This document shows positions 27,269 to 42,200 of a DNA stretch of 64,000 nucleotides, piece after piece. Below the pieces are notes generated by a model. It made no database searches. It was not told the origin of the DNA and was given only the letters and a program-made list of their open reading frames with translations. The translations under genes were made by a program, and so were the position numbers. Each line of letters starts with the position of its first letter. Positions within the stretch are counted from its first letter, which is position 1. The DNA comes from Conchocele bisecta (taxonomy: Eukaryota; Mollusca; Bivalvia; Lucinida; Thyasiridae): positions 69,165,903 to 69,229,902 of the forward strand of contig CM055265.1 of assembly GCA_029237695.1 (NCBI GenBank). The letters run 5' to 3'.

Positions 27269-30200
27269 TGAGAGGGTAACACATTTAGTTTTCACTAATC
27301 TTCCATGTGGCCCTCTATTATATACACACATGTATGACAGAGGCAAGAATTTAAACATGTTACATGTACAAAAATCACAGAGTAAGGAAACAACAGGATA
27401 TCATTAACCCATTGCATTCTAGGAATACACTACCTGCATGAAAAATATTAAATAACTTAATTTTCAACAAAACGGTTAAAAGAGTGGTAACAAAATATAT
27501 TTTGGAAAATTAAAGAAAAACAAATTGTATTTAAATTTGATTGTAATAATTATGCCTAGTAATGTATTCTGAATGCAATGCTATAATGGATTTGAGGACA
27601 TCTCTACACCAAATGTTTAATTACGTTGATCAGGGAAATTATGATAATGCCCCAAAGTGAAGTGAGAATGACAAATGTGATCATACTTGACACCTTATGA
27701 TGATAATTGTGAATTAGCAACATGACCCCATGTGGTTTGCATTTGATTACTAGTTAAGGAGCAGACTAACCAACAGATACAAACATTTTGTTCTTACACT
27801 TAAACACACACTAAACATTGCACCCACATGAACCACACACACACACACGCGCGCACACACACTATTTTACAAGTATTTACAAGGTCAGTTGACATGTATC
27901 AAATGGAAAATTAAAGACAATGCATATACATGTATCTATCTCATGTAAACAAATGTAATTATTTTACCATCCATTTAATGAAATGACAATGAAAAGAGTC
28001 AATAGTTTTAACATGTTTTATGTCATTTGGCAAGCTATTCCATATAATTGGACCTGCATATGCAATGCTTTGTTTATAAATCTCTTTATTAGGTCTGGGT
28101 AATATGAAGTTATGTGATGTTGCTGATCTCGGTACTGGCGCATTATTGACTTGATGTTTTATATGAAATAATTCAGAAATATAGTGTGGTGTTTCTGATT
28201 TAGATACTTTATACATGAACTTTGCTTTACGAAGATAAAGTCTCTCAAAGACGGTCAAAATTTTCAGTTGTTGCATAGTTCTTGCTATATCATCAACATT
28301 GTAATCCATAATTATTTTGTATGCACGTTTCTGAAGTCTAAAAATTCTATTTAAATTTGTCTGTGATGTACCTCCCCAAACAATATTACAGTAATCTATA
28401 TGAGGTTGAATATATGTTTTATAAAACTGGATTCTAGATTCTATTGACAAATATTCCTTAATTCGTGATAACAGCCATAAATTGGATGAGATTTTCTTAC
28501 AGGTTTTGTCTATGTGGACTGACCATGAGAGATTGTTGTCTACAACAACTCCTAATATTTTGTCATTTGAAATAGTGTTTAAATCATCATTTTTGAAATC
28601 TAGGTTTAAAGAATCAGATGGAAGAACAGTTCTTTTCTGATGTGTAGTTATTAACATTATTTTGGTCTTTTTTGTATTGATAAGCATTCCGTTGCACTGA
28701 CACCAATCTGACAGGTTATTGATAGATTTTTGTAAATTATTTTCAATTTCCGTCTTGGATGAACCTATATCATAGAGAGTAGTATCATCTTGAATGTAAA
28801 CTGACCCATACCACCGACAGGTACGTCAGTTCTATGATCTGGCTCTACAGGTGATTGAATGTAAACTGGCCCATTTACAACCGACAGGTACGTCGGTTCT
28901 ATGGTGTGGCTCTACAGGCGATTGAATGTGAACTGACCCATATATACCACCGACAGGTACGTCAGTTCTATGATCTGGCTCTACAGGTGATTGAATGTAA
29001 ACTGGCCCATTTACAACTGACAGGTACGTCGGTTCTATGATCTGGCTCTACAGGCGATTGAATGTAAACTGACCCATACCACCGACAGGTACGTCAGTTC
29101 TATGATCTGGCTCTACAGGCGATTGAATGTAAACTGACCCATACCACCGACAGGTACGTCAGTTCTATGATCTGGCTCTACAAGTGATTGAATGTAAACT
29201 GACCCATATACAACCGACAGGTACGTCAGTTCTATGATCTGGCTCCACAGGCGATTGAATGTAAACTGGCCCATATACAACCGACAGGTACGTCAGTTCT
29301 ATGATCTGGCTCTACAGGCGATTGAATGTAAACTGGCCCATATAAAACCGACAGGTACATCAGTTCTATGATCTGGCTCTACAGGCGATTGAATGTAACC
29401 TCGCCCATATACAACCGACAGGTATGTCAGTTCTATGATCTGGCTCTACAGGTGATTGAATGTAAACTGGCCCATATACAACCGACATGTACGTCAGTTC
29501 TATGATCTGGCTCCACAGGCGATTGAATGTAACCTCGCCCATATACAACCGACAGGTATGTCAATTCTATGATCTGGCTCTACAGGTGATTGAATGTAAA
29601 CTGGCCCATATACAACCGACAGGTACGTCAGTTCTATGATCTGGCTCCACAGGCGATTGAATGTAAACTGGCCCATATACATGTACAACCGACAGGTACG
29701 TCAGTTCTATGATCTGGCTCCACAGGCGATTGAATGTAACCTGGCCCATATACAACCGACAGGTACGTCAGTTCTATTATCTGGCTCTACAGGCGATTGA
29801 ATGTAAACTGACCCATTAGTCCGTCTTGTTATGTATTTTCGTCAGATTTTCTTGGGGATTTGTTGCTCTATACATTTTATAAATGGAAATTGAATGAGGA
29901 ATCAGAAAATCGATGTTGCAATTTGCAGAAATAAAGTTTTCTACCTCCATTTTGAAATTCAAAATGGCCACCATATTTTGCCTAGTTTTGCTATATATCC
30001 ACACTTGAGTAACATATACTATTGGTTTAAATGTGAAAATTGCGTACTTGTAGTGATTAATATTTTATCAGGAAGTCAAATATAATATAAGAGAGAGAAG
30101 TTTGTAAAATAGACGCGATTTTAAAGATGGCCGCCACGTTATACATATACGTTTAGTGTAGGCATATCAGTTGAACAATGGTTCAGGAATTTGATTATAT

Positions 30201-33200
30201 GTTTTTACAATGTACATATCCATTGTAACTACAACATAATATACGTGCATTTATTATACAAATATACATACTGTGAAATGTATAATCGCACATATACGTA
30301 TACAATAAGTATATACATGTATGCACGTGAAGAAAACGTCTCCCTTAGAAGGTAACACATGGAAAATGATATACTACAATATCTTCAATTACCCTTGGTA
30401 TGTGATGTTTTAGGATACATATGTACCTCACATAACATGTACAACTGGTTATATCATTTATTAGCTATATTGTTAAATGCTCACAACAGCATGTATGAAT
30501 GTAGACTATATAGACAATCAAATAATACATCGGTTGTTCAAGTGTTCCGATAATGTCTTTTCTAATACATCAGTTGCTCAAGTGTTCCGATAATGTCTTT
30601 TCTAATACATCAGTTGCCCAAGTGTTCCGATAATGTCTTTTCTAATACATCAGTTGCCCAAACAGTTGCTCAAGTGTTCCGATAATGTCTTTTCTAATAC
30701 ATCAGTTGCTCAAGTGTTCCGATAATGTCTTTTCTAATACATCAGTTGCTCAAGTGTTCCGATAATGTCTTTTCTAATACATCGGTTGTTCAAGTGTTCC
30801 GATAATATCTCTTCGGGTGCAGATTTAACATTACATACACATGTATACACTGTAAACGTTACTGTCACAGTCGCTTATGTTGTTCGGCAATGGTTCTTTC
30901 ATCAGAATCACCATCAACATCAGATGGAATGGCATTCGCAAGATGAGTATCTTCATCGTTCTTCGTTCTGTACTACACTTACCAGCTTACAACGATATGT
31001 GCATGCTAACGCGGCGTGACTGTCATCTGACCATTTTAATAATTACTATATGTACTGGGGAAACGTCTGATGTGTGTGGATGTATGCAAACATCAATGTC
31101 CTGATAATATACATGTCCAACACGAGCAATGTGTACCTGCTGAGCAAATGTAGCTTGTCCTCATATTCCGGTCTGCTCGGGTATGAGGGTAAAGATGTTA
31201 GATCTGAGACGGAATCACAGTCGAGCAACATCAGGGAGGCATCTACGACACCTTCTCCCTGTTACGTAGTGTCTGCGTCAGAGGAAGCATGTAACGCTGG
31301 CAATGCCTTTTGCTTCCGTTCCGTCCATAAGACCGCATGTCACCAACACCCGATACCATTGAAATTGATGTACCACTGCGTAACAGGCTGTACTTTCAGT
31401 GTCCGGGGAGTATTTCATTAATTTGACATTAGTTTGATTCCCAACGTTAGCCAATATTGCATGGTGAATTATCAAAGTGTATTCTTCCTCGTGGTTATCG
31501 CTTTCAAACAGTATTTCACAGTCGCACATTGTCTTTCCATTTGCAGAGACAATCGTGACTTTCTCTGTTTCGAACCTGTGCGCTATGAGTCTTATTTGCC
31601 AAGCAGGTTGTTATGTCTTCTTTCGTCTTACAATGGGACAGGACTCGTTTCATGGAGATGTGTTTAAGGTGTGTGCCATCCTTAACCTGGTACTGTACAT
31701 GTGGCTGTCCTTTGTTCCTAATGTCTATGTTTGCAGTCTTCATGTAATATTCCTTTTATATACATGTATAATAGTTTACTATGTCTTGCATTAGTCTATT
31801 GATGAAACATTTGCTGAGATCTTCGACTGTCTGTATGTTTGCCGATTACTTTTCCAGCTTTTGTACAGTTATCATTCCATCGGAAATGGCAATTTTACGT
31901 TAGTTGGCATCTCTTGAGGTGCGTGTATCAACTTCGAGTTGCCATTGTATGTGAGTACTGATCCACTTGGTGAAAGAGTGACCTTGGAGTCAGTGTAGAC
32001 ACATACTCTCCAACAGCCTTCCTCATATAAACATCCATGATCGACTGTGTTAGTATCATTAGCCGTCCATGCATATATTGTGTCCTTTAATCAATCGTTT
32101 TAGATACATATAGTCTGTTTCCTATTTTCAGATGTGAACATCTTCAATATTTGGGGTACTTATTCTTGAGGGACATACGTATGATGGTCAGGTGATAGAG
32201 AGAATTTCCTTGAACTTTCAAGAGTTGTCTTGTAGTTACTGGTCCATACACATCTGCTTATAGCCATGCATTATCGAGTCCAGAGTTTTAAATTGAAGAT
32301 TCTACGCCATAACGACGTGCAACTCTCCCAGCCATGGCATAACCTGTTTCTGTATATTGGATGTTCGAATCAATGATCTTCACTATCTTTTCGACAGGGC
32401 CATATCACAGATGGATGATCTTTTCAAACAACTAATTGGTTCATTAGAGTTGATCAGTCATGTGCTAATTCCGGCAAAATAGGCATGGCCCCAATTCGTG
32501 TGAATTATCGAGCTCCAGAGAATGATAAAAAGTATCCTGCTCAGCCAGGCACCAGACCAGGTGCGCATTTGTTACTCACATGAGTCGAAATTATATGTAT
32601 GAGATAAACCAATGAAACTTTTTTGGTGTCATCAATACCAGCAGCACTGACTTTGAACAAAGTATGTCAGCCTCTGGTGACGACGTCCACTGTCACGGTG
32701 GTTTATGCTTACTACACGGTACGATCGGTGTGTGGTACGGGGTTACCGTTATGCTACTTTCATCCTGTATAAACACAGGTAGCGTGATCGGATCCCCTGA
32801 TCACTGTCTTTCTGAAATATCACGGTACTTGTATCATGTGTAGTTCTTTTACCACCAAGTGTATCTTCCGGAAAGTCAGCAAAACACACAAAACTGCAAA
32901 ACACACACATATACCTTTCTTAATAAACGGTGGTATATACAGTCCACCAAACTGGTTTATGTTATCAACCACAGCCTTTGCAAGTGATGTTTCAAGACTG
33001 AGTACCCGGCTGTGCGGTATACAGCAGTTATTTGCATGTAGAAGATCGATACCCTTGCTCCTGGTTTTATGTCAGACAGCCAATCCTAATCCAAGAACGT
33101 GTGGACTTTTGCGCCCGCTACCTCTCTGGAACGCAATCATTTGTTAGTTTATGATGTAGCTGCCTATTAGTTTTAATACCATACATAATGCTTTGGTGTG

Positions 33201-36200
33201 TTGGGAGCACAGTTCTGTCAACCATATGTGTCCATGCTACATTTTCCAATTCACGGAGGGTGCCCACAATAACCTACCTGATCAGTGAATGAAGTTCAAC
33301 AGGTCAGTGGTGCTGGTTCTAGGAATACTTTGATCAACAATTCTGCTTATGAATCTAGACATACGTTCGCCTTGCATAGAATAGAAAACGGCAGACTTCC
33401 GTCTGTCCTTTTAGAGTACACATTAAAATGGGGCAACCCACGCATAACTATCTATTTGAGCCATTTTATGTTGTATTTAGGACATTGCTTCTCCACTTGT
33501 TCGAAACTTAATGAGTTCAAGTAAGTAAGATTTCAATGTCTGCCATCGATAGTATCTCCTTCTCTGTCAATTAAATTCAGCTTCCCTTAGGATGTAGTAA
33601 ACATTACAGCATTGCTTGTGATATCTTACATAGGTAGCACGTGCGATGAGTCGTTGGTTGATATGTGCAAATTTGCCGTCTTGGAAATGTTCCTGTATGG
33701 CATCAAGCATACGTTTATAAGTCTCAACATGTGGTCGAACAACCAACGGTCCTTTCTACACCGTGTCTGATTGACACACGATGCACACCTGACAATTTGT
33801 GCAGAATCCCGCTCGCGTGGTCAAACATATACTGAAATATACACAGTAATGGAGGGTTAGTCGATATAGCAACTAATATTAATTGAAATACACTTTGATA
33901 TGTTAATTTCTTGCCGCGTCATAAGGTGGCACATGAAGGTAAAGTTCCCACCATACGGATATTGAGCGGCATGTATTTAACAAAGCTAACGTCGTAACGC
34001 CAAACTTTGTACTATCAATCAATAACCAAGTATTGTAAGAACAACGCGAGTTCAATCATAATGGGTGCATTTGGGGTTTATGCGACCTATATCAGCATGT
34101 ACGCACACACAGATTGATTTGGGTCTGCAATGATCGCAGTATATCTAGTGCATAATTAGCAGCTGTATATTCAGTTACAAGCAAATTTATTGAACGGGGA
34201 CTGCCAAACCTTATAAAATTAGGATTCTATACGGGTAGGTAATGTCATAAGTTGTATGTATCAATTTAAAAATATATTAATTGGATATAGATTGATTGAA
34301 AATCTTAAATTCGCAATTTATTTTGAGAAAATATGTCGTATAAAAGCGACACAATGAGAAAAACAATTTTTTTATGGCGGCCATTTTGAAATTCAAAATC
34401 GAGGTGTAGAAAGTTATTTCCGCAAATCGCAACATCGATTTTCGAATTCCTCGTCCAATTTCCATTTCAAAAATATATAGTGTACCTGATCCCCAAAAAA
34501 ATCCAACGAACGAATTATATTTAACATACTACAACGGACTACATATACAACCGACAGGTATGTCAGCTCTATGCTCTGGCTCTACAGGCGATTGAATGTA
34601 ACCTGGCCCATATACAACCGACAGGTACGTCGGTTCGATGATCTGGCTCTACAGGTGATTGAATGTAACCTGGCCCATATACAACCGACAGGTACGTCGG
34701 TTCGATGATCTGGCTCTACAGGTGATTGAATGTAACCTGGCCCATATACAACCAACAGGCCATATGTTACGAAAATGAAGTCGAAAGTTGGCATCAGTTT
34801 CAGGACACATGTGGAATTGGAGACTGTATGTGCTCTAAGTTTGTGTCAACCTTCGCAGTCATTTACGGAAAGCAGGGCCATATGTTACGAACATGAAGTC
34901 GAAAGTTGGCATCAGTTTCAGGGCACATTGAATGTAACCTGGCCCATATACAACCAACAGGTACGTCGGTTCTATGATCTGGCTCTGCAGGCGATTGAAT
35001 GTAAACTGGCCCATATACAACCGACAGGTACGTCAGTTCTATGATCTGGCTCTGCAGGTGATTGAATGTAAACTGGCCCATATACAACCGACAGGTACGT
35101 CAGTTCTATGATCTGGCTCTACAGGCGATTTAATGTAAACTGGCCCATATACAACCGACAAGTACGTTAGTTCTATGATCTGGCTCTACAGGCGATTTAA
35201 TGTAAACTGACCCATATACAACCTACAGGTACAGGGAATTCTGGGTTCTGCAGCGTTAAATCTGAAATTGTATAGAATGTCTCCAGTTGGTGTCAGAGCT
35301 GTTTTTAACCCTTTTGCTTTCCGATGATACACATTTTTTTGGACTTTTTTACTTGTTTTCAGAAATATATGTTTTGACCACTCATTTGAATCATCTCACT
35401 AAGATAGTTCAAATGGGTGGTAACAACATGTACTTTCATTTAGAAGTGAAGAAAATGTAAAAAATGATGTTTGTAAAGGGTTAAACTATCACTGATGTTG
35501 GTGCTGATCGAGGTTTGTGTTTCAGTTTGGTTTTTAATGTTTTTGTTTTTTTTAATATAATTCCTGGTATTGGATTGGCGAAAGCCGGGTGGGCGGCGGC
35601 GGTGTTCAAGTCCAATGTTAAGTTTTAATGTTTTGTCCATTTCTCTGTTACTGTACCACCTAAAACCACCATACTTGCACAACTTCATAACCAACTGTTG
35701 CCCACCACATACCACTATCCAACATGTGGCCTTTTTTTTTACGTTAACCTATTTTTTCCGCATAATCAATTTAGCCATTTAGCCATTTTCAAGGTTAAGT
35801 TTTCGTGTTTAGGTCCATTTCTCTGTTACAGTACCATCTAGGACCACCATACTTGCACAACTTCATAGCCAACAGGTGCCCCCCACATACCACTATCCAA
35901 CATGTGACATTTTTTACCTTGACCTATCTTTTCCGCATAATTGACTTGGCCATTTTCAATGCTTTCGTGTCTAGGTCCATTTCTCTGTCACTGTACCACA
36001 TAGAACCGCCATACTTGCACAACTTCATAACCAACGGGTGGCCACCACATACCACTATCCAACATGTGACCTGTTTTTACGTTGACCTATTTTTTCCTCG
36101 TCCTCGACTTAGCCATTTTCCATGTTAAATTAGACAGCACTCGTCAGACAGCACAGATGTTCACTCGTATCTTGTACTAATACATGTATGCCAGCCTGCA

Positions 36201-39200
36201 ACTACATGCAAGTTTTCTCATACACTGGCTTCTTTTGCCATCTTAGGCCACTGACAGTTGTATCTTTCAATCGTGGTCATAATAACATTAATAGCCAATT
36301 ATATGTTATCCAATTGTCTACGCCTTGAAGAAAACACTGCCTTCGTGTTACGGGTGTTTCATTGATGGAATGGCGAACAGTGCAGATCCTGGTCAGACTG
36401 AGGTTGCACAGGCTGATCTGAATCTACACTGGTCACAATTTGTCATATAATCAGCGAAACACATATCATGTAGCCTTATTATAGTCAATACAGATGGAAT
36501 GGCGGATGTGCAGATCCTGATCAGACTGTGCCAATGCAGGCTGATCTGGATCTACACTGTTCACAACACCCATAAGCCCCATTTCTCCAGTCACAGCCAC
36601 ATATCACGCTTCTAATAAACTGTATAGATCCTTATAAGATTAAGATGCAGACTTGTAACAAAACCCATAGGCCCAATTTCTCCAGTCACTCCCCTTCTCT
36701 ATATGACCTTACCTGTTGCTGGGACGTTAAACCCATTCACTTTCACACTCCAATATTGGGGTTCATCCTTGCTGGAATCCCAATATTCCTGGGGGACCGT
36801 TTCACTAAACTTGGTACGACTAAAATGTTCGTAAGTGCAAATTTAGGATCGTCTGGAAATTTCAACTGATGAATTTACATTTATTGAGCATAGGCTGCAT
36901 ATACAGCCTATGCTCAATAAATGTAAATCCAATAATTGTTTACAAGGAAACATTGTTAATGTGAAATTTACAGACTATCATAATTTTGCACTTACAACCA
37001 TTTTAGTCGTACAAAGTTTACTGAAACGGGCCCCTGGTTTAGCCCTCGGGAACAGTTTCAGCTTTCTTGCTATTTAAGAGTTGAATACTGCCAGTAGCGG
37101 ATTCAGGGGTGGGGGGCCCGGGTTTTTTTTTGTTTGCGAAATATTGAGCGTAGAATGCAGGAAATGGCTTCCTGAATTCAAAAATTTTACGGGGGGTCAT
37201 GCCCCCGGACCCCCCTAGCCAACTCCCTCGCACTGCTCAATCGACGAACGAGCATACCTCGTTCAAGTTCCATGTAGGCCCCCCCCCCCTTGGTGAAATC
37301 CTGGATCCGCCACTGACTGTTATGCCATTATAAACGTAGTAAGATTAGTACTAATTGTATTACTTTTACAGAGGGGCTAAGTGACTGATGTAGTAAGGAC
37401 CTGGTCCGGTCGGGTTATTCCAATTTCAGGGCTGAACATATATTTTTTCTGTAAATATATAGTTCTGATTTTGGGATTTTCCCTATCACAGCATGTGAAA
37501 TATGGGATTATACCACGTTAACCCGTTCTAAAATGACCTTAGTTGTTGACAGGCCATTGAACACCATTAAATAAATAAATTCTCCAGTCATCTCAGAGAT
37601 GTGCGTAATTTGGAGGTAAATTTCTTATTTCTCCATCAAAAATGTCAAGTTGGGAGTGCTTTAGAATCGTCTCAATGAGACGATTCTAAATGACTCCCAA
37701 CTTGCCATTTTTTATGAAGAAATAAAATTTCACCCCAAGTTGGTCAAATTACGCACCTTAACTGCATTTCTGCACCTGTGGTAATGCCGACGTGTTGTAT
37801 TCAGGAGCCGACTGGGACGACAGTGCGAGAGACATCTTCTGGGACCTGTCTCACTTCATCAACGGCGACCTCGAACACTTCGTAGCCAAGGTACACAGTC
37901 TCACCCGCATGGCTTTTGAGAATCCATTTGAATCTACACCTTCCAAATTCATATCTGATAAATATAGAATATCACACTAGTGTCTGATGTCAAATTAACC
38001 AGGTGAGGCTAGGAAGTGCGTGGGAATGGTGTAGGAATTCCAAGGCTCCCCTCACAATTCCTACGTACATCATGACTTTATCATATTCACACGAGGAGCT
38101 AAATGATCCAGTGTTGTAATTGTGCCCGACACCGGATCGGGACACTGTCGTTTAGTGCTTAATGTTGTTATTATTAGCCGATCTTTTATAGATCGGCTAA
38201 TATATTGGTTATCCATCGAATTCTGAAAAAGTTTGTAGCAACCCTTTTCTCCGCTATTCGGTAATCTACGAACGCGAATTTTTCTGTATCACTTCCAAAT
38301 TGCATCAACCGATAAAGTTTGCATTTTTGGCAATTATCTCCATTTGAAACTTTACTTATAGCCAAATAACACAATTTTGAATACGTAATGAGCTAAACGC
38401 CGGAAGAGATTTAACCCGGAAGTTATTGTTGTTGAAGTCCATAGTTGGCTCTAATGGCCATATACGCCAACATACGCCGATTATTGGGCTAATTTAAAGC
38501 TTTTATTTATTAAACAGAACAAGTTTCAGCCACTTATAATCGCGTAAAATGTGTTTATTCGGCTAATTTATAATCGACCTCTGCTCAAAATCTCCTTACT
38601 AGCAACCCCAGCATTTTCGGGTTTATCCCAGCATCTCGGGTTTATCCCATTGGATCGCGTATGCGCGTCATTTGACGCTAGTTAATATTCACAAAATTTT
38701 CCACCAATCAAAACGAAGAATTGCCCTTCATAGCCAACTTTGATTTGTTTACATATCATGCAGGGATGGCAGGGATGCATCCAGCACGCGCGATTGCGGC
38801 AATCCCCCTTAATTATTGTCAAGCCGCAAATTATTGATTGTCTTGCGCCCGACATCGCGCAAAAAATCACGGATGGGGCACATTAGGCCAATCTGGGCAT
38901 GTGCCTGAATACGCAGGAGCTTGCATCTATTTTTAGATGACACTGTAACCGCTAGATATATATAGCCCTGGTAGCTCCACCCACTCGCGTGCTGCCACAG
39001 AATTCGGACAAACACACAGTGACTACAACTTTGTGTATTGCGGAGTGTAATTTGTAGATAAATAGAGCATACAGTACAGGTGTTACGCTGGAATATTTCG
39101 CAACATAATGGTGACAACAAAACATTGCTGCTATGGCATTGCTGCTATTGGATGGATTTGGGAACGGGTTTCCAAAACCTGCACAACATCTAGAAAAATG

Positions 39201-42200
39201 TCAACGCTGGGTACAGAACTGTGGTCGAAAATAGTTTACCATTGACAATGTTACCAGTATGGAACGCCAAATCTACATAAACTCAAATATATATTGCTAG
39301 CAACAAATATTTGGAGCTAGCTATAAATATTTGGAGAGCTCTCGAAATCATTTGGAGAGCTCTCGAAATCAATTAATGATATCTCGAAATCATTTAGAGA
39401 GCTCTCGAAATCATTTGTAGCGAGCATTATATAGCTTTGATTTGGAGAGCTCTCAAAATCAAGTTATATAATGCTCGCTACAAATGATTTCGAGAGCTCT
39501 CTAAATGATTTCGAGATATCATTAATTGATTTCGAGAGCTCTCCAAATGATTTCGAGAGCTCTCTAAATGATTTCGAGATATCATTAATTGATTTCGAGA
39601 GCTCTCCAAATGATTTAGAGATAGCTCCAAATGATTTAGAGAGCTCTCCAAATCAAATGTTATATTGCTCGCTCCAAATGATTTCGAGAGCTCTCCAAAT
39701 GATTTCGAGATATCATTAATTGATTTCGAGATATCATTAATTGATTTCGAGAGCTCTCCAAATATTTATTGCTAGCTCCAAATATTTGTTGCTAGCAATA
39801 TATATTTGAGTTTATGTAGATTTGGCGTTCCATATACCAGAGACACCTACATATGTTCGATGCACTTTACCCTGATTTGATCGGCTAATAACATCATGCT
39901 CTGCATGACTTTTCATTATAATTTCGGTGATGAATTTACAATGCTCTCGTACAGTGGCATTCCTGTCTGTATATGTGGTTGTGACTGGGTCTGTTTCTGT
40001 TGAGAAATGGGGCTTATGGCTTTTGCAACAGTGTAGATAAAGATCAGCCTGTGCATCGGCACAGTCTGATCATGATCTGCACTGTTTGTCATTCCATCTA
40101 TGAAATACTTGTTATGCTTCTAAAAAGCAATATAGATTGTTACCCGGATCAGGAGCTACACGAGTCACATATCGCATAAGCTACATTTTTCCAATCTAAG
40201 CCACATACAACCTTGCTGTTGAATGGACGTAAACCCAGGCCAATCAATCTGCGGGTGATATCTGTACAGCCAGCTAAGTAAGTTCACTGAGATTTGTCAG
40301 AATGTATGTTTTGTTCCTACAGGTGATATCTGTACAGCCAGCGAAGTATGTTCACTGAGATTTGTCAGAATGTATGTTTTGTTCCTACAGGTGGTGTCTG
40401 TACAGCCAGCGAAGTATGTTCACTGAGATTTGTCAGAATGTATACTTCACTGAGATTTGTCAGAATGTATGTTTTGTTCCTACAGGTGGTGTCTGTAGAG
40501 CCAGCGAAGTATGTTCACTGAGATTTGTCAGAATGTATGTTTTGTTCCTACAGGTGGTGTCTGTAGAGCCAGCGAAGTTTGCCGACCGGTCAAGGTTCGT
40601 TGTGGAGATGGTGAACCAACGCAGCGGGGAGGATTTAAACCTTGGCCAGGAGCTTGTCTGGCGCCAGCTTGCCTCACCTCGTGGATCTGGGAGCCTCACG
40701 GTATGCTACTGGTTGTCGCAGCTAACCCTTCCAACTGTGCAGTTGTCTGCCCATATCTGACACGCTATACAATTGTGTACCTGTGTGATATCTGATGAAA
40801 AATATTTAACAAATTTGCTTTATTATATACCTACCCATGAAATACATAGTTATATACGATGTAAATAAAAGTCATATGTTCTCATCGATGAAAAAAACAA
40901 CTTCCGGTGAAAATACGACTACTTCCGCTATCTATATTCATAACGCGCATCTGCAGTGCCGGACTGCAAAAAGGCTGAAAATACACATTCATTACCGTAT
41001 ACAGTCTAAAAAACTGCTAATTTCCATGGAGCGGTATATAATAAATAGAATATTCATATTTTTGCTACCATTATGACATATATGTACATCTCGTGGTGTG
41101 AAATGTCCATATTTCACACAACTCGATGAACATATTATGTCCTATTCGTTGCAAAAATATGAATATCCTCTATATATTTTCTGTAAAGTACATTATAACT
41201 AAAAATTTACTGAAAATATCACAATTTGTCTGTAAATATATTTCATTAAAAATCGCACTGTTTTTAAGTACACAATCGCATGGCCTGTCTCATATGTCTG
41301 TTTGTGCGACGTCCGAAATCTGTGTTATAGTTTGAAATTACTGATACGTTTCCAACCATAAGCCAGGGATCGGCAGTAGCCTATGTGATATATTGGACTT
41401 CAATACCGGAGGTTGCGAGTTCAATCCTAACCCTAGGTGTGAAAAATACTTACAAACCGGTAGTATTTCCATCCGACTGGTTTGTTAAATAAAACTTTAA
41501 ACTGTGTTCCCGTGTACCATATGACATCTTCATAAATGTTAGATTTTATTTATTGCATGAGCACATCATCATACCTTGAAGCTGTACTGGTCACCAAACC
41601 TGTTTTCTGTAACGAGCTAATTTGCATATTTATTACACTAGTGTAATATGATTTTTATTGCCACATGTTAATACACGGTGTGCGCCCACTTTATGCAATA
41701 AATATCATTTCAACACATTGTCAATGTGTATTGTGATTTCCCTAGGACCTGTTTGAGCGGCCGTCACATGACAAGAAGTTCTACAAATCGCCGTTGGAGG
41801 AGGTACCAGAGATGTGCTCCATTCTATACTGGGAACAGGTATGAATTAACCATTTCACTGAAATAGAATATGATATGTTAATTTTGCAACCAATCCAAAC
41901 GTCACAAAACGATTTTCAGATTAGTCCATTTATGAAAAGGGGGTGTTTTTTGTTCTCAAAAATATGAAAAGTACTTGCAAAAAGAGCAGATCCTGATGAG
42001 ATCGACGTCATTTACAGAAAATATCGTAATTTTGTATATATTGTTCCCGAGATATCACACTTGTTCTTAGGTACAATATCACATGGTGTGTCTCATATTG
42101 TGTATTCTGTATGTTACAGGACCCCAGTGCAGCTGTTGACCTGGCACAACGTCTCAACAACATAGTGTCCCACTATCTGCCATCTAGGTAGGTACAGACC

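Larger units (their letters stand above)
29817..34541 (-). mobile_element. 4.7 kb DNA transposon, Academ-like, degraded
   Basis: Exact boundaries: the 67 bp array reads cccat|atacaaccg elsewhere, and here CAT is present on both sides (29814-29816 and 34542-34544), a 3 bp target duplication. Ends TAGTCCGT and ACGGACTA start inverted repeats of about 165 bp (left to about 29985; right from about 34375), sharing 'aaaatcgatgttgc' and 'attcaaaatggcc'. Between them is a decayed minus-strand gene. TAG-starting termini, a 3 bp duplication and a nuclease-like gene suggest the Academ superfamily, which is my inference. Confidence 0.75.
26595..35232 (+). repeat. 67 bp minisatellite of exon 7 end plus donor, split by insertions
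   Basis: About 33 units in four blocks: 26595-27230, 28795-29816, 34542-34757 and 34925-35232. The unit is a copy of the exon 7 tail and 5' splice site, e.g. 'gatctggctctacaggcgat', 'catatacaaccgacaggtac'. Each unit therefore holds an acceptor-like 'ggctctacag' and a donor 'gtacgt' 37 bases apart. Blocks are separated by a retrotransposon, a DNA transposon and a 170 bp insert. Copies keep high similarity to the exon but most carry 'aaactggcc' in place of the exon's 'aacctggcc'. Confidence 0.9.

Noticed and set aside
31074..31794. + strand frames of 75-115 codons inside the DNA transposon
   Set aside because: The recognisable protein motifs are on the minus strand; these are antisense shadows.
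32836..33147. 103-codon + strand frame (CSSFTTKCIFRKV...)
   Set aside because: Antisense to the decayed transposon gene, whose motifs read on the minus strand here.
39471..39719. Frame with NDFESS peptide repeats
   Set aside because: Arises from the GAGAGCTCTC satellite; the other strand and frames are equally open.
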